Origin: Amorphophallus konjac
Taxonomy: Eukaryota > Streptophyta > Magnoliopsida > Alismatales > Araceae
Length of the DNA stretch: 64,000 nucleotides
NCBI GenBank assembly: GCA_022559845.1
Contig: CM040126.1
Span: 45,812,458-45,876,457, forward strand
Direction of reading: 5' to 3'
The notes under the pieces were generated by a model. The model was not told the DNA's origin and did not search any database. It saw only the letters and a list, made by a program, of their open reading frames with translations. Below are positions 44,713-56,614 of this stretch, piece by piece. Numbering within the stretch: position 1 is the stretch's first letter; every line of letters starts with the position of its first letter. A program made the position numbers and the translations under genes.

Positions 44713-47094
44713 TGTTATGTTAGATGGAAGCACTCTATCACCACAGAGAGTGGATCTAGAGGGGGGTGAATAGATCGATGGCCTAATTAAAACCAATATA
44801 AGGCTCTAATGCGGAATTAAAACGAGCAGCTGATAAACAACTGAATGAGAACAATAATATCAGAACAAAGCAGATCACAGTGATTGTGGACTTAAGCAAT
44901 CATCTACTATGATACGAACGGTTGAACTGAAATCACAAGAACCACAAGGCAATCACACAGTAGACATCAATTTTAAGGTGGTTCAATCTCAACCCAGAGA
45001 TCTACGTCCACCCCCACACTCCAACTAGAGTGTGGATTCCGCTGACTCACAGCTTGAACCGCTAGGCAATACAGCTTAGCCTACAACCGCTAAGCTTCAC
45101 AGCTTGCTGTCCGAGACCAAGTCTCGCCCGCTGAGGATTACAGTTTCACCTGTCCAGTGGAATCCTCCACTGCAACCGCTGGGGTTTACAGCTTGACCCG
45201 TCCAGATGCAGCACCTCTGCAAACGCTGACTCACAGCTTGAAAACAAGAGTTCAAAAAATAAGAAAAATAGAATCAAACGAAAATGGAAAACCCAAAAGA
45301 AATGTAGCTCAGAATGAGCAGTATCAGCTCTGGTATCTGAACCAAGAGACTGATTCACAAGCTCTCGAACAAACTCTCTCAACTCATCTCTCTCAATCTT
45401 CTCTTCTCTCTTTTTCTTCTTCTCTCTGGATCGTGACTTTTCTTCTCTGTTCTCAGTGACACTCTGCTAATTCAAGCTTCTCTGCCTTCTAGCCTTTTCA
45501 GTCTCGATCAGCCTTCTTCTGAGGAAGAAGACTTCCTTTTATACCAGCAGCAGTTTGGATAGGGCGTGTGGCTTCCACATTTCCCGCCCAGAGCTTTTGC
45601 CAGATCTGAGGAATTTTGACCACATGGAAGCATCTTTGGCTGGGATGCATTCCACGTGTCACAATCTGGGCACCTCGTCCATCCTTTGATCACGAGCCAA
45701 TCATTAATCTTTGCAAAGAGTCCATGTCAGTCAGTCGAAGAAACTTATCAGTTTAAGGTTGAAACCTTGTATAGACTTTATAGTATGTAATGTGCAGACA
45801 TTGTATAGACTTGTTGAAGTGTAATGTAGTGTGCACAAGGTGAAGTATGCACAACAAAACTGAATGCACTAACATGCCGTCGACCATTGTACAGACTTCA
45901 TGTTCACTATGCAGACGTTGTACAGACTTGCTAATGTGTAATGTAGAATGCATCAAGCAAAGTGTGTACATTGAAGATGAATTCATAGACGTGCCGTCAA
46001 CGGATGTGTGGACTTGGTGTACATGCGACAGCAGTGTATAGACATTGCAATGCCTAGTGTTAAAGCATGAGAGCACAATGCACAAACTAAGTGTGTCCAT
46101 GTGTGGACTTTGAATGCATGACACTAGGCGATGTACATACTTGCCACTATCAAATGTGCAGACTCGATGAGCATGCAGCAGCCAATGTATAGACTTGCAG
46201 ACTTGTGCAGACTAGCCAGTGTATGGACTTGGTGAGCATGCAGCACACAATGTGCAGACTTTGTGCAATGCATGAAGAAGCAATGTATAGACTTGGCGTT
46301 CAAGACACTGTATATGCATGAACGATGTACAGACTTTGTGTTGCGAACACAGGCTGTACAGACTTGTGCTAATGGTGCAAGTGGACAATGTACAGACTTC
46401 AAGTGCGTGTAACAAGACAATGTGTAGACTTTGAATGCCAACATGCGACCTCAATGTACAGACTTGCTGGATGCAATGTAGTATGCATATAGTGCAATGT
46501 ATAGACTTATAAGTGTGTGCGACCAGAAAGTGTGCAGACTTCAGCTCTAAGTCTATACAACCAATGCAGTGTATAGACTTTGTATGAGACGCTAGACGTT
46601 GTACAGACTTGGAGACAATGCATGCTGCAATGTATAGACTTAGCATATGCATAAGACGCTAAGTGAGACGGACGATGTATAGACTTAGTCGATGCAGACT
46701 TAGTCTGATGTACAGACTTTGCAATTGATGTACAGACTTGCTGGTCAAACAGACAAAAACTCTGTACATACTTTAGCGTGCAGACAGGCCATTTGAATGT
46801 ATAGACTTGTGTTCTAAACGATGCACAAACACAACACAAAGTAATGTATAGACTCTACGTGCATGCTTCAATGCAATGTATAGACTTTGAGTGTGTTGAC
46901 TTGTGTGTGTGTGCAATGTGTAGACCTGTGTGTGTGTGCATGACGATGTATAGACTCTGACTGCATGGAACACACAGACAATCTGATAAAGACAGTTTCA
47001 TCAAAACATAAACAGTTGCCAATCAATCAAAACAAGATGTTGCCAATGAAGTAAAGCTTATTGTCAACATCATCAACACAGAGGAGTCACAACA
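44713..47094 (-). repeat. Copia-2 left (3') LTR, 2382 bp
   Basis: TGTTATGTTAGATGG...GAGTCACAACA. The sense TATAAAAGG is at 45535-45543. Upstream of it in sense lies the TGTAYAGACTT array. Ser/His/Lys/Cys-rich open frames across the array are artefacts of the repeat. Confidence 0.93.
45760..46990. repeat. Dispersed TGTAYAGACTT array in Copia-2 3' LTR
   Basis: There are roughly 30 or more copies of (A)ATGTATAGACTT / TGTACAGACTTG at irregular 15-50 bp spacing, some doubled with an 11-bp offset (CAGACGTTGTACAGAC). It occupies about 1.2 kb of U3. Confidence 0.9.
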
Positions 47095-47758
47095 ATATCT
47101 CCCTTTTTGATGATGGCAACACCCTATCATATAGAATAGCAGCATCCTGTCATACAGATGTATTTTTGATGAAAGACATGATTTGTTAGTCAGATTTGTC
47201 ATGCAGATGCTATGAATGCATGCTAAGAAATGAAAACTAACTCCCTGCTCACAAGATCTCCCCCTTTGCCATAACATGATGCATACACTCCCCCTGGAAT
47301 TCGTCAAACAGATAGTATATTCTCCCCCTTTGCCATCAACAAAGAGGAGGGAAAGAAATTACAAGGGAAGGAACAAGAGAAATCATCTGACTGGCATTCT
47401 GAACAAGTAGTTCAGGAATAAGCATTCTAAAGCACAGAGTCTTCAGTCATATGAATTTAGAAACTGCTTTCAGATAGAGTTCTGGTTTAAAGGTTATAGA
47501 ATTTAGAGTTCATGCACTACAATCATTGGATAAGTTTTCTGTGCATGATAATAGCAATAAACCAAAATCACATTTGAGCATGCGAGATTCAGTTTCAAAA
47601 ATATCTTACTTTCTTAGACTCAATAAAAATTGTTAGGAGATACCAGGTCATGTATTGAAATTAAACAGTTTGACATATCTGAATTTTCTTTTGAAGGAGC
47701 AGCATTTTCAATTTTATTTCATTAAGGGCATTCAGGTATCATTTATCTTTTTGCGTAA

Positions 47759-47787
47759 GGGTACACGTTTATCAGACGCCAGTACCC
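47759..47787 (-). promoter_or_regulatory. Conserved hairpin, Copia-2 copy 1
   Basis: The sense RNA has GGGUAC/GUACCC outer stem, UG bulge, GCGU/ACGU inner stem and CUGAUAA loop. Every stem pair is Watson-Crick or G-U. Confidence 0.72.
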
Positions 47788-47860
47788 CTAGATACTCAAC
47801 ATAATGAACCATTCTGCCTATGATCAATTTAATAAAGCTGATTTACACCTTTTTGTGTGA

Positions 47861-47890
47861 GGGTACACGTTTATCAGACGCCAGTTACCC
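47861..47890 (-). promoter_or_regulatory. Conserved hairpin, Copia-2 copy 2
   Basis: GGGUA/UACCC outer stem, the same GCGU/ACGU inner stem and CUGAUAA loop. Flanking UGAG and CUCA can extend the stem. Confidence 0.72.
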
Positions 47891-48638
47891 CAAGTACTCA
47901 TTGAAACCACCTTACTGTTTTGATCATTTATACAGAGATAACTGATACACCTCATGACTTAAGTATTGTCCATTTCTTTGATGGATCACTCAGTTTCTCA
48001 GTGCTTTACCAGTCATTGCTCTGCCAACATTATTTTTCAAATATTTTTCAAGATTTTCAACATTTTCTTAGCTGTCCTTTATTTGTTTCAGAATAACTTG
48101 TTTAAGGACAATACACATACTTAGCCTTCTCTAACAGGATTTCAGGTGAGTTTTCAGATTTCAGATACAGTTAACTTTGTCTGACATGTAATGAAATAGG
48201 GGTTGAGAGCTTTATCAATTATCAGCATTCTTATTTTCTGATTGAATCTTTAAACTCTAAAGATTATAAAATTTAAACCATTTAGTCAGTCTTTAAGCAA
48301 TTAAAATTCTTATAAAGGAAGAAGTCTGTTTTCTATTGCTTAAGAATTAGAACTGACTAACAGATTGCCATATTGTCAGACTCAACTCATCAGGGTCAAG
48401 GAATGAATGAATTCACGAGAGACAAGAATTTGAGTTGTAATGAAGTTGATACCCTCTCTGAATTACATACAACACTCCCCCTGTCCATATGCATGTAGTT
48501 ATGATATGCATGTTATGCAATGAATATGTCATGAAGAATGTGAATGTGATGCATGCAAGGTTTGATCCATTATTCAACTACCATAGAATTTTATTCATAC
48601 AAACAAGTTTAAAATGAGATATTCAAACCAACAAAATT

Positions 48639-51600
48639 CTATTCATCATGCTGAAATTTACACAAGCCAAGTTCTCTTCTAAGAAATTTGAACCTTTCAT
48701 TCCCTAGTGGCTTAGTAAAGATATCAGCAATTTATTTTTCAGTTTCAATGAAATTTAGTTCGATTTCTTTTTTATTAACAGCATCTCTAAGAAAATGGTG
48801 TTTGATCTCTATGTGCTTAGTCCTAGAATGATGAACATGATTTTTAGCTAAACATATGGCACTAGTATTATCACACAAAATTAGAATATATTCCAGTTTT
48901 ATTTGATAATTAGCCAGTTGGTGCTTGATCCAAAGTACTTGGGCTGCACAGTTACCAGCTACAACGTATTCAGCTTCAGCTGTGGACAAAGCTACAGTGT
49001 GTTGCTTCTTAGATGCCCAAGTTACTAGACAGCCACCAAGGAATTGACAGTAGCCACTAGTGCTCTTTCTCTCTACTCGACACCCAGCATAGTCTGCATC
49101 AGTGTAGGCTAGAAGTTCTAACTCACGCTTGGCAGGATACCAAAGACCAAGCTCTTGGGTGCCTAGTAGATACCTAAAAATCTTTTCACAGATTTAAGAT
49201 GTGACTCTTTAGGACTAGCCTGAAATCTAGAGCATAAACACACTGCAAACTGAATATCAGGCCTAGATGCTGTAAGATATAAAAGGGATCCGATCATACC
49301 TCTATATAGCTTTTGGTCCACTGGTTTACCTTGAGGATCTTCATCTAAGCTGGTCGAGGTACCCATTGGAGCAGCTATTTCTTTGAGGTTGTCATCTTGT
49401 ATTTCTTCAGTAAATCCCTTATGTACTTGGACTGAGAGATGAAGGTTCCATCTTTTGACTGTGTCACCTGCAGTCCAAGAAATAATTTGAGCTCGCCCAT
49501 TGAGCTCATTTCAAACTCATTAGTCATAATCTGAGAAAACTCCTCACACAGTTTGGGGTTAGTTGACCCAAAAATAATGTCATCCACATAAATTTGAATA
49601 ATAAGAATATCTGAATGACTTACCTTAGTGAACAAGGTTTGATCAACTACACCTCTTGTGAAGTTCTTATCTGTGAGGAATTTGCTCAACCTGTCATACC
49701 AAGCTCTAGGAGCTTGCTTAAGACCATAGAGAGCTTTACGAAGTTTATAAACATGATTGGGGAAGTCTAAACATTCAAAGCCAGGAGGCTACCTCACATA
49801 GACATCCTCACTGATTTCCCCATTCAGAAAAGTAGATTTTACATCCATCTGTTGAAGATTTATTCCTAGGGAACATGCATAAGCAAATAAAATTCTGATT
49901 GCTTCTAACCTGGCTACAGAGGCAAAAGACTCTTCAAAGTCTATTCCAAATTCTTGATTATGCCCCTGAGCTACAAGTCTGGCCTTATTCTTAATCACAT
50001 TCCCTGATTCATCAGTTTTATTCCTGAAGACTCATTTAGTCCCTATGACTGTCTCATGATCAGGAGGTGGGACCAAGTGGCACACCTTATTCCTGTCAAA
50101 TTGATTGAGCTCCTCATGCATGGCATTAATCCAATGCACATCCTTGAGAGCACAGTCAATGGACTTGGGTTCTACATGTGAAACAATAGCATATGCATTC
50201 AGTTCATTTTGAATTCTTAAATGGCCTCTAGTCCTAGGAGGGTCATGCAAATTGCCAATCACATTATCTACAGGATGATCTTTTAGATATCTAATGTTGA
50301 CAATTGCATCATCATGATTTTCATTTACCTCCCCCTGAACTGTAGGCTCTTCTCCAATAAGCTCTTCATTTTCTTCCTCATCTTCGGATTTGTCTGTAGG
50401 ATTCCCTTCTTTCAGAATATCACCATTGTCTTTATTATTGCATTGACCAATATTAGTCTTTACCAAAGATTCATCAAAAACAATATGTGTAGATTCTTCA
50501 ACAGATTTGGAATTCATATTATACACTCTATATGCCCGGGTGTTTTAAGAATAACCAAGAAAAATTCCCGGTTCACCTTTAGGTTCAAATTTATCAAGGT
50601 CTCTTTTATCATTTATGTGAATAAAGCATTTGCAACCAAAAACCTTGAAATGAGCAATTGAAGGTTTCTTACCCTTTATGATTTCATAGGGTGTTTTCTG
50701 GGTAGAAGGTCTTACCATAGCTCTATTAATTACATAACAGGCAGTATTTACTGCTTCAGCCCAGAACTTCCTTGGCAGACCACCTTCAACCAAGAGTGTA
50801 CGACCCATCTCCACCAAGGTTCTGTTTCTCCTCTCCACAACTCCATTCTGCTCGGGTGTTCTTGGTGAGGAGAACTTGTGATGAATTCCATTTGTCCTGC
50901 AGAAATCATCAAACTGTGAGTTTTCAAACTCACCTCCATGATCAGTTAAAATATTTTTAATTTTCTGGTTTATTTTAAGACAGAACTCCTGAAATTCTGT
51001 GAATGCATCACTTTTATGTGATAAGAAATATACCCAAGTGTACCTAGAGAAGTCATCTACCATGACAAACCCATACTTCCTCCCTGATAAGCTGACAGAC
51101 CTGGTTGGTCCTAAAGAGGTCCATGTGTATCAGCTCATAGGGTTTAGAGACAGATTTTCTGTTCTAGATTTGAATGACTTTCTAGTTAACTTTGATTGAG
51201 TACATGCATCACAGAGTTTATTTTCTTTCTTAAAGAAACTTCAGGAAGTCCTCTAACCATGCTATGCTTATTCAGTTTATGCAATACTGTGTAACTAGCA
51301 TGGCCTAACCTACGATGCCATAAGAATGCTAAGTCATCTCTGCTGGCAGTAAGGCATAGGTTAGAATGTTGTATATCATCTAAGTCTATCATGTAAGTAT
51401 TATTTATTCTTTTACCAGAAAATTTAACAATTTCGGAATCAGGTTCAAAAACTTTACAGCATTGAGAGTCAAAAGAACTTTATATTCTTTATCACATAGC
51501 TGGCTGATACTAAGTAAATTATATGCTAAACCTTCAACCAGCATGACATCTTCAATGCAACAGGTAGTACACTTACCTACCTTACCTGTCCCGACAATCT

Positions 51601-51751
51601 TACCCTTTGTGTTGCTACCAAAGGTGACAAGGCCTCCATGTTTCTCTGTCAGCATGTAGAACTTGGCCTTATCTCCTGTCATATGCCTGGAGCAGCCACT
51701 ATCCAAGTACCACAGATTGTTCTTGGCTGCCAGGCATACCTGCACACACAA
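48639..51751 (-). pseudogene. pol: Copia-2 pol, frameshifted and interrupted
   Basis: In sense order it contains protease with LDSGCSRHM (~51700), GAG-pre-integrase HRRLGH (~51310), integrase with TDHGGEF and [12 protein letters not shown] (~50960-50850), RT with IYVDDIIFGST (~49600) and RNase H with STAEAEY (~48985). The largest open pieces are 51404-51751, 50545-51063, 50032-50526, 49375-49689 and 48732-48989. Frame changes and stops separate them. The terminal codon TAG is at 48639-48641. It aligns throughout with the intact Copia-1 pol. Confidence 0.88.
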
Positions 51752-54171
51752 TCAGGTAGAGAATTTTGGAACCCAAGTCTGATTGGGCTCCAGAGCAAAT
51801 GAAATGCAATTAAAACATGAAAGCAAGCTTTTAGGAATCCACATTTGTTTGAAAGAGTTCTGTTCAGTGGATTTTTCGGATTTCTTTTTGTTGTGTTTCT
51901 TCTTATTTGCACCAGCAGGATTATTTACAGATTTGTTGCTTCTGTGCCGGTGCCTTGGCCAGGGTGTATTCACGAAACTTTGGCCATAGTAATCTTTGGG
52001 CTGGCTGAAGAAATGTTGGTTCCTAGGTGTCCAATTGCCATACCCACCAACCCAATTTCTGGTGTAAGGTCTATAAGACTGTGTAGCCTGATGTCCATGA
52101 CCTGTAAACCTTCCCTGAGTCCTAGTCCACCCTGACCTATTTGGATAGGTTGACTGTGCAGTGTAGTAGGACTGGGCTCTAGATTGGTAGAAATGGTTGG
52201 GTTGTGCTCTAAATGCATTCTGTCTCCCCTGCACCTTGGACCCTGCTGACCTATTCACAGGTGTGTATTGGGTCTTCTTCTGAGATGGTGGTGGTGGTGG
52301 AGACTTGGTGACCTTAACATGGGGTTTATATGCATGTGTAGGCTGACCCCTAACCTGAGACTGAGCTTAGATTTGGCTTGGATGTACCAGCTCTACTAGG
52401 CTCACTAATCTTTTGTTTGCCCTTCTCCTCAGCACTGGGCTTCTTCAGATTTACAGTTTTATTCACAGAAATTTTTGGATTCATGTTAATCAGAGGTCCT
52501 TTCTCTTTTTGTGCGACAAATGAAATAGTCTTCATTCCAAAACTTTTTGTTGCACTAGAATTAAATCCAAGGCCCTCTTTCCTGAAATTGACTTTTGACC
52601 CTAACAAAGCATTTAGGTTGTCTGAACCTTGGGTCATTTTCTCAATAATTTTCAGCTTGTCCTCATTATCTTTCTGAATATCTTCAATGGATTTCTTCAG
52701 TTCAGTGTTCACACTTAGGACAACTTCATATTTTTCACTCACAATTTTCATCTCACTCTCATATTTCTGAATTTTCAATTTCCATTCATCAGTTTCTTTT
52801 TCTAACCTCTCATTATCTTCTTTAGAGGCTCTTAACTCATGCTTGATTTCTTCTATTTCAGAGCATGTGAGTTTCAGTTTATTTTTCTCTGATTCAAGGC
52901 ATGCAATTTTATCAGTTAGAGTTGTGTCATTTTGCATGAAATTTATCTTTCTTCTTAGATGCCTATTTTCCTTTCTGATATCATCTGCTTTATCAGCTAT
53001 GTCATGATAGGCATCTACCCAATCAGCAATAGTGAAATTATCGAATCGAGAGGATACCTCATCTGAGTCTTCCTCTCTGTCTTCAGAGCTTGTTGCCATA
53101 AGGCAAATGGGCTTTTCAGCTTCTCCCTCACTGTCTGAGCTGCTGCTGAAGGAGCCTTCATCCTCATCACTCCAGGTACTCACCATGGCTTTCCCTTTAG
53201 TGTTCTTTCTCTTGGACTTGTCCTTGTGCTTCTGGTTCTCTGGACAATCAGCTTTCAGATGGCCGGTCTTCCTGCATTGGTAACATGTATTAGTTTCAGT
53301 TTTCTTTGCAGGATTATATTTATACCTTGTATCCGTCGGCCGCCACCATGGTTCCTTCGGCTGAATCATCTTCCTTCTTTCCTGAGGAACCGCCTGAATT
53401 CCCTGGTGATCATTGCCATCTCATTACGTTCTATATCTTCTCCAGTCAGGCTCTCCTCGGATGATGATCCACTAGAGCTGGATCGGCTGGATTTGCTGGC
53501 ACCAGCTTTCAGAGCAATTGGTTTCTTCTTCTTCTCAGCTTCCTCTATCTTTGGCAGATTTATTTCATACGCCATCAGCGAACCAATTAACTCATCTGCC
53601 CTGGTGTTGCGCAGATCCCTTGACTCTTCCATCACAGTAGCTTTGGTGTGCCAAACATGAGTCAGGGAACGCAGAATCTTCCTTACTATATCATATTATG
53701 TCTGTGTCTTCCCAAGACCTCTGAGACCGTTAGTAATGATTGTCAATCGAGCGTACATCTCCTTGATGGTCTCGTTGGGCTTCATCTTGAAGGCTTCATA
53801 CTCTGACACTAGAAATTCGCCTTCGTCTCTCTAACCTGAGAAGTCCCTTCATGGATAACTTCCAGTGCATCCCACATCTCCTTAGCTGAACTGCAAGCCG
53901 ATACACGAGAAAATTCTGTGGGATGCAGAGAGTACTGGATAGCATTTATGGCGCTCCAGTTCAGAGTGGACCTTCTGATCTCTTCCTTGGTCAAAACATC
54001 CTCGTTAGGGGACAGCTCATAAGGTCCCTTACTGACTACCTTCCAAATCTCGTAGTCTTTCGCCCTCAAGAAGACTTGCATACGGTTCTTCCAGTATGCA
54101 TAATTTGATCCATCAAAGAAAGGGGGCTTGGTGGTTGAGTGTCCTTCAGCGATCATTCCTCTAGCATCCAT
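51752..54171 (-). pseudogene. gag: Copia-2 gag, frameshifted
   Basis: The ATG at 54171 opens MDARGMIAEGHS. The N-terminal gag domain (YWKNRMQVFLRAK) runs to a frameshift near 53815. Further pieces are at 53366-53635, 52350-53369 (CCHC knuckle CYQCRKTGHLKADC, acidic S/E stretch, long coiled coil) and 51752-52258 (R/Q/N-rich tail ending WVPKFST). The frame ends in TGA at 51752-51754 and the pol frame continues directly after it. It lacks the GTCGAC-encoded repeats of Copia-1 gag. Confidence 0.87.
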
Positions 54172-54216
54172 CTGTGCCTTTCCTCTTCGGGCGGTAAGTC
54201 CCTGTAGAAGAGTTAG

Positions 54217-54228
54217 TCTCTGATACCA
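54217..54228 (-). promoter_or_regulatory. Copia-2 primer binding site
   Basis: TGGTATCAGAGA in sense, two bases from the 5' LTR. Confidence 0.8.
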
Positions 54229-54230
54229 AC

Positions 54231-56614
54231 TGTTATGTTAGATGGAAGCACTCTGTCACCACGAGAGTGGATCTAGAGGGGGGTGAATAGATCGATGGCC
54301 TAATTAAAACCAATATAAGGCTCTAATGCGGAATTAAACGAGCAGCTGATGAACAACGAATGAGCACAATATATCAGAACAAAGCAGATCACAGTGATTG
54401 TGGACTTAAGCAATCATCTACTATGATACGAACGGTTGAACTGAAATCACAAGAACCACAAGGCAATCACACAGTAGACAGTAATTTTAAGGTGGTTCGA
54501 TCTCAACCCAGAGATCTACGTCCACCCCCACACTCCAACTAGAGTGTGGATTCCGCTGACTCACAGCTTGAACCGCTGGGCAATACAGCTTAGCCTACAA
54601 CCGCTGAGCTTCACAGCTTGCTGTCCGAGACCAAGTCTCGCCCGCTGAGGATTACAGCTTCACCTGTCCAGTGGAATCCTCCACTGCAACCGCTAGGGTT
54701 TACAGCTTGACCCGTCCAGAGGCAGCACCTCTGCAAACGCTGACTCGCAGCTTGAAAACAAGAGTTCGAAAAACAAAAAAAATAGAATCAAACGAAAATG
54801 GAAAACCCAAAAGAAATGTAGCTTAGAATGAGCAGTATCAGCTCTGGTATCTGAACCAAGAGACTGATTCACAAGCTCTCGAACAAACTCTCTCAACTCA
54901 TCTCTCTCAATCTTCTCTTCTCTCTTTTTCTTCTTCTCTCTGGATCGTGACTTTTCTTCTCTATTCTCAGTGGCACTCCGCTACTTCAAGCTTCTCTACC
55001 TTCTAGCCTTTTCAGTCTCGATCAATCTTCTTCTGAAGAAGAAGACTTCCTCTTATACCAGCAGCAGTTTGGATAGGGCGTGTGGCTTCCACATTTCCTG
55101 CCCAGAGCTTTTGCCAGATCTGAGGAATTTCGACCACATGGCAGCATCCTGGCTGGGCTGCATTCCACGTGTCACAATCTGGGCACCTCGTCCATCCTTG
55201 GATCACGAGCCAATCATTAATCTTTGCAATGAGTCCCTGTCAGTCAGTCGAAGAAACTTATCAGTTTAAGGTTGAAACCTTGTACATACTTTATAGTATG
55301 TAATGTGCATACATTGTATAGACTTGCTGAAGTGCAATGCAGTGTGCACAAGGTGAAGTATGCACAACAAAACTGAATGCACTAACATGCCGTCGACCAT
55401 TGTACAGACTTCATGTTCACTATGCAGACGTTGTACAGACTTGCTAATGTGTAATGTAGAATGCATCAAGCAAAGTGTGTACATTGAAGATGAATTCATA
55501 GACGTGCCGTCAACAGATGTGTGGACTTGGTGTACATGCGACAGCAGTGTATAGACATTGCAATGCCTAGTGTTAAAGCATGAGAGCACAATGCACAAAC
55601 TAAGTGTGTCCATGTGTGGACTTTGAATGCATGACACTGGGCGATGTACATACTTGCCACTATCAAATGTGCAGACTCGATGAGCATGCAGCAGCCAATG
55701 TATAGACTTGCAGACTTGTGCAGACTAGCCAGTGTATGGACTTGGTGAGCATGCAGCACACAATGTGCAGACTTCGTGCAATGCATTAAGAAGCAATGTA
55801 TAGACTTGGCGTTCAAGACACTGTATATGCATGAACGATGTACAGACTTTGTGTTGCGAACACAGGCTGTACAGACTTGTGCTAATGCTGCAAGTGGACA
55901 ATGTACAGGCTTAAGTGTGTGTAACAAGACAATGTGTAGACGTAGACTTTGAATGCCAACATGCGACCTCAATGTACAGACTTGCTGGATGCAATGTAGT
56001 ATGCATATAGTGCAATGTATAGACTTATAAGTGTGTGCGACCAGACAGTGTGCAGACTTCAGCTCTAAGTCTATACAACCAATGCAGTGTACAGACTTTG
56101 TATGAGACGCTAGACGCTGTACAGACTTGGAGAAAATGCATGCTGCAATGTATAGACTTAGCATATGCATAAGACGCTAAGTGAGACGGACGATGTATAG
56201 ACTTAGCCGATGCAGACTTAGTCCGATGTACAAACTTTGCAATTGATGTACAGACTTGCTGGTCAAACAGACAAAAACTCTGTACAGACTATAGCGTGCA
56301 GACATGCCATTTGAATGTATAGACTTGTGTTCTAAACGATGCACAAACACAACACAAAGTAATGTATAGACTCTACGTGCATGCTTCAATGCAATGTATA
56401 GACTTTGAGTGTGTTGACGTGTGTGTGTGTGTGCAATGTGTAGACCTGTGTGTGTGTGCATGACGATGTATAGACTCTGACTGCATGGAACACATAGACA
56501 ATCTGATAAAGATAGTTTCATCAAAACATAAACAGTTGCCAATCAATCAAAACAAGCTGTTGCCAATGAAGTAAAGCTTATTGTCAACATCATCAACACA
56601 GAGGAGTCACAACA
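54231..56614 (-). repeat. Copia-2 right (5') LTR, 2384 bp, with TGTAYAGACTT array
   Basis: The array spans about 55275-56490. The TATA-like TATAAGAGG is at 55051-55059 in sense, one change from the other LTR's TATAAAAGG. As in Copia-1, the motif array lies upstream of the TATA box. Confidence 0.93.

Larger units (their letters stand above)
47095..48638. other. Copia-2 non-coding region between pol and 3' LTR
   Basis: The purine tract is at the left end. Two hairpins (47759-47787 and 47861-47890) are followed at 47994-48027 by a block (TTTCTCAG ... CATTGCTCT) shared with Copia-1 at 12546-12576. No ORF3 homologue is visible. Confidence 0.65.
44713..56614 (-). mobile_element. Copia-2: decayed Ty1/copia element (SIRE/Maximus-like)
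   Basis: It is 11,902 bp, with LTRs at 44713-47094 (2382 bp) and 54231-56614 (2384 bp), TGTTATG...CACAACA, and exact GGTCC duplications (44708-44712 and 56615-56619). PBS 54217-54228 is TGGTATCAGAGA in sense, one mismatch to initiator tRNA at its last base. The purine tract is at 47095-47109. Gag and pol are related to Copia-1 but carry several frameshifts and stops. LTRs differ by multiple indels and substitutions within the first 150 bp, so it is much older than Copia-1. No third ORF remains. Confidence 0.92.

Noticed and set aside
45753..46973. Overlapping open frames rich in Ser, His, Lys and Cys (also at 55266-56542)
   Set aside because: They follow the TGTAYAGACTT repeat array in the Copia-2 LTR. 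The repeated codons make several frames open at once, and there is no start context or homology.
45760..46990. CRISPR-like array of short repeats
   Set aside because: Repeats are short, variable and irregularly spaced, lie inside both LTRs of a plant retrotransposon, and have no cas genes.
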